Assembly: GCA_009733575.1 (NCBI GenBank) | Contig: ML769418.1 | Coordinates: 62,001-126,000, forward strand | Source of the DNA: Gymnopus androsaceus JB14 | Taxonomy: Eukaryota > Basidiomycota > Agaricomycetes > Agaricales > Omphalotaceae | Length of the DNA stretch: 64,000 nt | Reading direction: 5' to 3' | In this document: positions 56,801 to 64,000 of the stretch, one piece after another | Layout: each line of letters starts with the position of its first letter | How positions within the stretch are numbered: position 1 is the stretch's first letter | Program-made: the position numbers and the translations under genes | Notes under the pieces: generated by a model | What the model saw: the letters and a program-made list of their open reading frames with translations, nothing else | Databases searched by the model: none | What the model was told of the DNA's origin: nothing

Positions 56801-59800
56801 TTCATCTTCCGAGGACGTTGGTGTGTATCTTGCTTTTTTGAAAGAGGTTTGAGACTGAATTTGGTTCTGTTATCCAGCGAACGGGCGATTTTGGTATCAA
56901 CAAACTCGGCGGTGTAGTATCTCTAAATATCCATCGACTGATATACCGACCTCCAGAGATAGCATGGACGACAACGACTTCTCATCTCCTTTCCGTTATC
57001 CGTCTACCTGTCGCTCCTCCACCGATACGCATCCAGGCTGCTCGAGTCCTAGATGAAATCCTCATCACTGTACCTCGCAATCTGAGCTCGGCGGGCGAGC
57101 TGCAAGCCCAGGTCCAGCAGCGCGTTTTGGAGGTGCTTTCGCAGCAGGTCATGCCAAATTACACCTACTCCGCTAATACTGTTACGACGAATTTTGTTGG
57201 TACCACTGTGGAGCTGAGAAGGATGGGTCTTGAGACGTTGCATGATATTCTTCAAGCGTCGGGACATACGTTGGTTGTAGGTTGGGAGACGATATTTCGC
57301 TATGCTTGAGAGTGTATGTAGGCCTCCAGCACCAACAAGGTCTGTATCGATGGATGATATGGCTAGTCCCTCGGCTTCGCCTACCCTTCGAGTGAAACCG
57401 CTTCCATTAGGTCTGGGACTTGGTGTACCTTCCGAGAAAAGCTACACCACTCTAGTCAAGATAGCCTTTCAATCACTCAATCTCGTCTGTGACTCCATCT
57501 CCGAACTTTCACCTGAACATCTCCGTCTCTGTATCAGCACCCTAGGTCAATTCGGTCGTCAAGCCAATACCAATATCGCTCTTACCGCTGCCGCGAGTCT
57601 GTTATGGAGCGTTTCAGATGCGATACAGGCGAAGCGGAAGGATGCGGAGAAGGAGCCGGAGTATAGCGCATTGTGGATGTTTCTGCTACTGGAAGTCTTG
57701 GGTCTCTGCACGGATGATCGACCGGAGGTTAGAGATGGTGCGATACAGACTTTGTTCCGGACTATGCAGCTGTATGGCGCCACGCTGAGTCTACAGACAT
57801 GGGACGAATGTATATGGAAAGTCGCGTTTCCGTTGATAGACTCTTTGTCGTCAGAGATCCATCGTCGGGCTGGGCTTTCAGAGTCTTTGGATATGGGAGA
57901 GGAGGAAACAAGTGGGAATGGAGAACAAGCATGGGATGAATCAAAAATCCTAGCGTTCCATTCCATCGGGTCAATCTTCCACGACTTTCTTTCCCCCAAA
58001 CTCATCCATCTCGAGTCCTTTTCCAAAGCATGGGATATTTTTGTCACGCGGATTCAGGACTCTGTCATCCTCGATAATCGGTTGATAAGCACTCCGGCTT
58101 TGAGGTGCTTGGAGAAGGCAGTCAAGGCGTCTTCGGCATCTGTTTTTGATGTCAAGGACAAGGTGACTGAGATGAAGGAGCGTGTTTGGGATGCGATAGA
58201 TTCCGTTGGAAGTGCGATTTTGCGCCGAAATGGTTCGCAGACGCAGTCTCCGTCGACTGAATCGCTACCGAAACCTTTCACCCAAGAGAGCTTGGTCGCT
58301 TTTGTGGATGTTATACAGTGTACTCGGAGCCTGAGTCGTGCGTTAGATGGTGTTGAATGGTCCTTGGATAGGCTGACTCGGTTAATGATCATTTTAAAAG
58401 GTGTGTGTTGATGTGATACCGAGTATCCTTGTCCTGACACTTTTCTTAGGAGTGTTAACCTATCCGAATTCACCTGATTATCGTCCCGACATTGATGCAT
58501 TACCTCCGGTTCAGGTATTGTTAAATTAAGCACTTTGTGTACTGATTCTTTCTAAACTTGCTTTCAGACTGTTGTAATGACCACCATTGGCGGGATCGAC
58601 TTGTCCGCTCCTGGTGCTCCATCACTCATTCTGCGAGATTTATCAGAATTCGCTACCCTACCTTTCCTTGCCGCTTTCGACGTTCCACCGGACCCCAAGA
58701 GCCAAACTCCACCCAGGCGCATCACATACATTGCTCTTGCCAAAAAGACTATGCCTAAGCTTGTTGAGCTTTGCCTTCAATTCAAGGATAGAAAGGAGTT
58801 GTACACCGAGGGGACTTTGGAGGCCGTCTTGTCTGTTAGTCGATTTTCCTTGCTCCCCCTCCCTTTCGAGATCTGATGCAATGTGAATACAGGCGTACTC
58901 TATACCAGTGAAGCTAAAATACGATTGTCCTGCACCGTCAAAACATGGGAAAGATTCACCGTTATGGAAGACGGCAACGACTTGCTTCTTGCGCATCGTC
59001 AAGGAATGTTCTCCTCAGGTTATTGCGTTTGACGAAGGTAGATTAGTCGATCACTATCTGCAGTATTATGCTCACCCATCCATCTGTAGAACTATCAGAT
59101 GAGCGAGTGGAGGGTATCTGGCGACAGGTTATAGATGTGTTCCGTGGAGGAATTCTGGCAGATTGGTATGCTTGATGCGTCTATCGTCGCCCCTTGTTCT
59201 CATTCGTCCATGATACTAGTTCCACTGCCGAAAGTTTCCCCTTGGATGTTCAAGAGGAAGAAGAAAACTTTGACCTTTCGCTAATTGCGGCCCTCGAAAT
59301 CGATGTCGTCCCTCATCTCGGAACACGCAGAATTCCTGATTCGGTCCTGACACAGCTCGCCAAGGTATTGGCGCAGGGAAGTCAGCTTTATGATTCCGTG
59401 CACTCGCCGTATACTCCTGAGGACGACTCTGGAAGAGGATCCACTGATTATATTCGACTCGATGTGGATCGGCATCGTCTACATGGAAGTACAGATTCAG
59501 GGATCTCTCTTCCTCGTGAAAGGTTTTCGTATTGGTGCTTTGATTTGCTGTTTTTGATCTGTTCAGATACGACAAAGGGTTCGTCAAGTTTCGTCGTTGT
59601 TTTGCTTTGATGTAAACTGATTTTCATTCTATCCAGACCAAGAGAATTCTCGGAAGCGTCTTGCGGCGTTGAGCTTGCCTGCGTTATTGAACCGATGTCA
59701 GACGACGATGGTTAGATATGTCGCAGATGAGGCGTTGCGGGGGAATCTGCCGTTCCCGAGGTGAGCTTGTCATTTGGACTGCTGGTATTTTGCTCCAATT

Positions 59801-60269
59801 TATCTCATTGTCTAGGGCCCGTGAGGATGAACTTTTGTATGTCCTCCGGAAACTGCGAGAGTTACGACTGTGGCCCGGGTCATTATGGGCTGCCTTATCT
59901 GACGACCCGGCGAAATATTGTTTGGAGCAGCCACCTTTAGGATTACTCACATCCTCTCAAGATTCGGACGCCTCAACCGCACAGTCGTCCACGGCGCTGA
60001 TCTCAGATGCAGTCAAGCGTTCACCGGTGGGGCATCTATTCAAATTTTATACTTTGTTATGCGAGATAGCATCGGTACCTAGACGTACACCGGAGGCGTG
60101 GGTTCATGTTAGACCTACATCGACTGCGTCGTCTTTGGCGTCGCAGCATTCAGAGGACCGGGACTCCAAAGTGAACGGGACTGGAGATCCACATCTGGAA
60201 CACTTGGATGCACGCATGCTTGCGAGGGAATGCTTGAAAACCGTTGGGGCTGAGATGGGTGTTTCATAG
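53889..60269 (+). CDS. MON2: MON2 homologue (large armadillo/HEAT protein of endosome-Golgi trafficking), about 1885 aa, three apparent +1 breaks
   Basis: MON2 proteins, related to the large Arf-GEFs but without a Sec7 domain, act with Dop1 and flippases in endosome-to-Golgi transport. Exons: 53889-53924, 53982-54353, 54422-54808, 54861-55165, 55214-55564, 55624-56820, 56878-58400, 58450-58514, 58568-58834, 58893-59037, 59090-59165, 59220-59578, 59637-59760, 59816-60269. The first intron is GC-AG. Diagnostic blocks: SLAFLVTELQ start, ALLLCFKLQES, LTLRCTRVVFLLLKQFSFEL, RTGDFGINKLGGV, LRRMGLETLHDILQASGHTL. A Gly/Ser-rich linker lies near 56300-56520. Extra T bases at 56341-56342, 56792-56793 and 57301 break the frame; without them all 14 exons close in phase. 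Homology is secure; the breaks are more likely consensus errors. Confidence 0.92.
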
Positions 60270-60864
60270 ATATGTATTGTATAATGATTTGGAACAATGT
60301 ACTTACTGCTAAGATATCTGTGAATACTGTTTATTAACTTTCGACTAGACGTTGTAGGCCTACCCATAGTTGATCTTCAGAACGGTGGGCAAATCAGGCA
60401 AAGAATAAACTTGAATGCCTTGCATGGGGTGGTGACCTTTGAATATCTGCCAAGAATCAATATCAAGAGAGCTCGTACTAGACACTCAGTCACTCAAGAG
60501 CTAAGCAGACAGTGCTTTATGATTGAGCACTCAGTACGCAAATACGGACGTAGACGTAGAGTACACTCGGATGGGGCTGAGAAGTTAAGATGATGGAGAA
60601 GATAGGTATGTCCATTGTAATCTAGTATGTATATCGAGTCCATCGCTACTCTGTAGCATACTTCCTAATAAAGTAACCATAACCAAATATGGACCTACCT
60701 GTAGCAGAGAGTTTGTTCTGCAGTAAAGGAAGAAGGTCAAAAAAAGACGCATTATTTATTTACTGCGACCATTAGTTTGCAATCACTTCAGAGTTGAGTG
60801 CTTATGCCAAGAAAAAATTTCTTGTAGGCTCTGTAGAAAAAGGAGATGTTTTGACACAATCTAT
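60270..60864. other. Intergenic, MON2 to tRNA
   Basis: MON2 3' UTR; no further gene. On the minus strand T5 at 60837-60841, 24 nt past the tRNA, fits a Pol III terminator. Confidence 0.45.
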
Positions 60865-60961
60865 ACACCGTTCGGGAATCGAACCCGAGCCGCTTGCTGA
60901 AATTACTGAGTACTACTCTCAGCATGGAAGGCAAGCATGATAACCACTTCACCAACGGTGT
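60865..60961 (-). tRNA. tRNA-Gly(TCC) with a 26-nt intron
   Basis: Read on the minus strand the acceptor pairs ACACCGT with ACGGTGT; D arm GTGA-AGTGGTTA-TCAT; anticodon stem CTTGC/GCAAG around the loop CTTCCA|A, anticodon TCC; T arm TCGGG-TTCGATT-CCCGA. The intron lies after position 37, the canonical site. Box A (TGGTGAAGTGG) and box B (GGTTCGATTCC) are intact. The anticodon arm is typical of Gly(TCC), though A1 in the acceptor is unusual. Confidence 0.9.
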
Positions 60962-61515
60962 AGTTGAGTTCTGTCGTTCAGTTACGTATGTCTAATACTA
61001 GTTGACGACTGAGACTATAGCTGAGGTCTAAATCTTTAAGCAGTGGAACGATAGAAGTCTTGATTACAAGAATGATACATACAGAAGATATCAGATGCAT
61101 GCGTTTGGAGGTTCTATAATACAATGCTGATGACGACGAAGGCGTAAATCGGAATATAATTCAAAGTGTAAATAGCTGTAGAATTAGAATCACTGGTCGC
61201 AATTCCAAAGTTTCGGAATCCTTTTGAAGAAGCCTTAGAAGCTAGACTGCAAGCTAAAGTTAACAGCTCGCGTAGGGAAGGGTGACTTGGGAAGCTGAGA
61301 ACGTTCGAGGGATAGATGCCTTTTAAAGTCACCTAAGCTGCTCCGATCGCTCCCCGGGGACAAGTTGCATTCTGGAGGAAAGCTTACAGCCTGAGCGGCA
61401 GACGCGATTGAGTCGCTACTGACACTGCTCCAGGATAGCTTGCTTTGGACGCTCGACAGAACAGACAACCTTATGTTCGAGGTCAGAACTGGTAGAGGAA
61501 GCCTCTGAGGCTGTT
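60962..61515. other. Intergenic, tRNA to cyclin 3' end
   Basis: No gene recognised; ORFs here lack domains. It includes the 3' UTR of the cyclin gene. Confidence 0.4.
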
Positions 61516-62616
61516 TCATCGATGACCTCCAACCTGGGCAACAGGGAGAGGAATCGCGAGTCCGAACGTAACACAGTCCACCAAATCCGTTCCCCGCTCC
61601 TCGAATTCTCCAGCGCTAAAACACAGCGGTGGCCGCCACTCTTTATTAAAGGGAAGTCCAGGACATTGGAGACGGTCAGCGTGAAGAAATGCAGCGGTAA
61701 GGGTAGGACGAATGGCGTGTATGAGCTGGCTAATTGCACAGCGCTCCTCCGGGTAGTTACCGAGGTACTCGGGTAAGGAGGAAAGCAAATGCGAGAGCCA
61801 GTGTGCATATGAAACGTTAGACACGCAAAGGTTATGGTCGAGAAGAAGTAGTGTCTGGATATCGGCGTTCCGGAACACGACCTTAGTGAGACCCAAGTAT
61901 TCGAACCTTTGAAGTATATTGCATTGAGCGCAGGTAAGCGAAGGAAGAATATGCAGACTCACCACTGGAAACGACGGCCGCGGAAATCAAAAAACTCACA
62001 CTGGTCTTCAAACCACTGTGCGGCCAACCGCAGACACAGCAGGAAAAGTCGCGCAAGTGCGATGCTGCACTCGTCATCCGGGTTTCCAGAGTAGCGAACT
62101 TCTTTTGGAAAGATGCGACAGAAATATAGAAAGGCAACCAATACCACCGCCGTAGGTGGATTCAAGACCTGGAATGATTTTGTGAGGTGGTAAGTCAGTC
62201 CATGTAGTAATTCAAGCTCGTCAAGAACTAGACAATGCATGATTAGATTCTGTGCAGACAGATTCAGAACACCACGTACCGATGCCTGGATCGTCAAGGA
62301 CTAATTTCCCCTTGATAATCATTAAGCTGAGCCAGGTAGCCAAGGCGCGATTCTCTGAAATATGTCGATGCCGAACATGTTGGAGGAGTCCACTATGAAC
62401 AAGCATCTGCGAGTAACTCGGTTCGTAGGTGAATTGGGTATATGATCGCGGAGTTTTGGGAACGTTCTGGTTCAGCATCGATGAGGCATTGGTATGAGAA
62501 GAACTGCAATAATCTTTGCGATGGGCAATCGTAGGAGATATGATGGCATCCGGTACAACCGTTTTCATGACCAGAGAGTTGAAGGAAGCAGATCGTCTCC
62601 GATTTGGCGATTCCAT
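61516..62616 (-). CDS. Cyclin-fold protein of the Pcl/PHO80 type, 330 aa
   Basis: Such cyclins bind Pho85-like CDKs and act in nutrient or cell-cycle signalling. Three exons: 62616-62280, 62227-61963, 61906-61516, in phase, ending VAQVGGHR. Residues 1-~95 are a Ser-rich N-terminal tail. The cyclin box follows: LHGLTYHLTKSFQVLNPPTA, VVLVAFLYFCRIFP, ALARLFLLCLRLAAQWFEDQ, then FQWFEYLGLTKVVFRNADIQ and the last helix LLLLDHNLCVSNVSYAHWL, matching the pattern of Pcl cyclins (Y..WL near the end). The last junction uses AAAG rather than CAG. No close named orthologue is claimed; the family call rests on fold pattern. Confidence 0.65.
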
Positions 62617-63140
62617 TTTATGGTAGGACCGGGAGTAATGTTTAGAGGCAATGGAGGACGGAGACGGAAAGCGTCTTTTATAATACTATAGTTCCGTAAG
62701 CGGTAGTTTTGGTGATCCATAGGCTTATTGTCCGGAAGGTCCTTTTTAGGCCAAAAGAGAATAACAATGGTCGATACCCCCGTTTGCCACATTATCCGGT
62801 CAATCGTGGCCACTGATACCAGAATTGGGAAAGAAACATGAATGCATGCAAGAAATATAAATATAACATCAGAGTCGATAATTCAGAAAGGTGCATGCTA
62901 TGTAGATCAGGCTCTTCGAGGAGTCCATGGCCAGCAAGAACTTGTGCACTTGGTCAAGCAACTTTTTCCAGAGAAATAGGTGATTTACGTCGTTCCAAGT
63001 GGATATGCGTGGAAGGCATTGTTGTGAAGGATCGTTGCGATGGCTTAGGTCCTAGGATTGGCCTAGAAAAATGAACGTGTAAGTCACGCGAGGTGACGAT
63101 GCGGCGCGATGTCACGGTCGCTAACAATTTTAGTCATCAT
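62617..63140. other. Intergenic, cyclin promoter
   Basis: Cyclin and prenyltransferase are both on the minus strand; this spacer is the cyclin promoter and the prenyltransferase 3' UTR. Nothing else seen. Confidence 0.45.
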
Positions 63141-64000
63141 CTAATCGTTGCTAAAGAGAACCACACCGATCGCTGCGATGGGTACAAAATTAAACAACCC
63201 AAAGTCGGGCCAATAAGTCTTGCTGAAGTGCAGCTGTGTATATTCGCAACACTGTACCATTTAACTGAGAATTGCAGTCTAGGAAAGAAAATAAAGAGAC
63301 TTTAGTACTTGCCACAGCATGAAGTCGCTAAGACGTTTCACTCCGCTTGTACGAATCAGGATATCCAACGGAGACCTCGCTGCACAGACATTAGATGCGA
63401 GTTGATGCTGTCTTCGGTTATCTTCTCGATAGAATCATTTTTGAGGAAAATCGATGTTAGTAAACGTCTTGAAAAATGAACAGAAACGAACGCGCATGTA
63501 GAGTAATCGTCGTCATCGAGAGCCTCTCGAATGCAACTTTCCACTGCTGCAGTCATCTCATCTCTCGAAGTATATGGCATGCAGATGTTTAGGATTGAGC
63601 TGCAATATGTTTATTAGTTCACCCGAGATGTGCCAAATAGAAGTGGTAATTACCGGTTATTCCTATTCTTCAGCTCTTCGCACAGCAGCAGCTTGTACAG
63701 ATTCTGGAAATAGCTCGATTCTCCCGATTACGTTCAGTTTAACTCCGCGTTCTTGCAAGAGATAACTGGGAACAGCACAAGTACAGCATAAGGATTTATA
63801 ATTTGTTCAAGGAAAGTGATGAATGCCGACAGAGGTAGTGTACCTACCCATGGACACATGCTTCGAGCAGCTTGTTCTCTGCCAGATGCATAAGAGCATC
63901 TCATTCATCCGGAGAGTGTTTAAATTCATCTATAGCGAATGCGTACACGGATACGGATACACAGTGAATATTCAAGCGTAGACATATTTCTAGACCTTAG
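63141..64000 (-). CDS. RER2: Dehydrodolichyl diphosphate synthase (cis-prenyltransferase, RER2/SRT1 type), 5' part outside window, with apparent lesions
   Basis: Adds isopentenyl units in cis to farnesyl diphosphate to make the polyprenol precursor of dolichol, at the ER. Exons in transcript order: <64000-63848 (VYAFAIDEFKHSPDE), 63765-63654 (ERGVKLNVIGRIELFPESVQ), 63599-~63490 (LNICMPYTSRDEMTAAVES), 63424-63309 (ITEDSINSHL, LDILIRTSGVKRLSDFMLWQ) and 63251-63141 (TQLHFSKTYWPDFGLF). The RTSG...LSDF..WQ and YWPDFG blocks are hallmarks of the family. Lesions: TGA at 63901-63903, a frame gap near 63665 and one near 63375. It is either a decaying copy or the consensus is faulty; MON2 and FAB1 in the same window show the same kind of break. 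Confidence 0.82.

Noticed and set aside
57559..58047. 162-codon minus-strand ORF
   Set aside because: Antisense shadow of the long MON2 exon 56878-58400.
1..64000. CRISPR array or prokaryotic operon
   Set aside because: Clearly eukaryotic DNA with introns; the repeated words seen are subterminal transposon arrays without constant spacers.

Overview
The window is nuclear DNA of a filamentous basidiomycete, most likely an Agaricomycete. The evidence is many short introns of about 50-60 nt, single-copy eukaryotic genes (FAB1, MON2, a dehydrodolichyl diphosphate synthase, a Pcl-type cyclin), a split tRNA gene, a Crinkler-like P-loop/nuclease gene, and a dense, nested set of transposons including a Ngaro-type tyrosine-recombinase retroelement.

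Layout. The left gene island (1-7.3 kb) holds the 3' end of FAB1, an uncharacterised multi-exon gene and an intact 8-exon O-methyltransferase on the minus strand. From 8 to 19.7 kb there is a decayed oxidoreductase fragment, a long hairpin, a dead Tc1/mariner transposase split by two nested hAT-like elements, a 1.8-kb TG...CA repeat, a foldback element and a 5-kb Ngaro element. A small island (19.8-22.7 kb) carries an intact Crinkler-like gene and a divergent unknown ORF. From 22.8 to 53.5 kb the sequence is essentially all repeats: a Ulp1-protease element, a dead Ty1/copia element, a small non-autonomous LTR element with two datable insertions, three copies of the TG...CA repeat, several hAT-like elements starting TAGGGATC, TA-flanked MITEs, and a family of elements sharing the terminus CATCAGCAAAACCTG but each with its own subterminal repeat word. 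The right gene island (53.9-64 kb) has MON2 (14 exons), an intron-containing tRNA-Gly, a cyclin and the 3' part of a cis-prenyltransferase gene.

How the genes relate. FAB1 (PI3P 5-kinase), MON2 (endosome/Golgi traffic) and the dolichol enzyme are endomembrane housekeeping genes with no operon logic. The O-methyltransferase stands alone, with no biosynthetic cluster around it.

Sequence quality or decay. Conserved genes here repeatedly show one-nucleotide frame breaks, mostly in short homopolymers (FAB1, the gene at 2146, MON2, the prenyltransferase). The two arms of the hairpin at 8330-8463 differ only in homopolymer lengths. This pattern points to residual consensus errors more than to wholesale gene death, although the O-methyltransferase, Crinkler-like gene, cyclin and Ngaro recombinase are error-free. 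Exon coordinates were worked out by hand from splice signals and reading-frame continuity; no database search was run.
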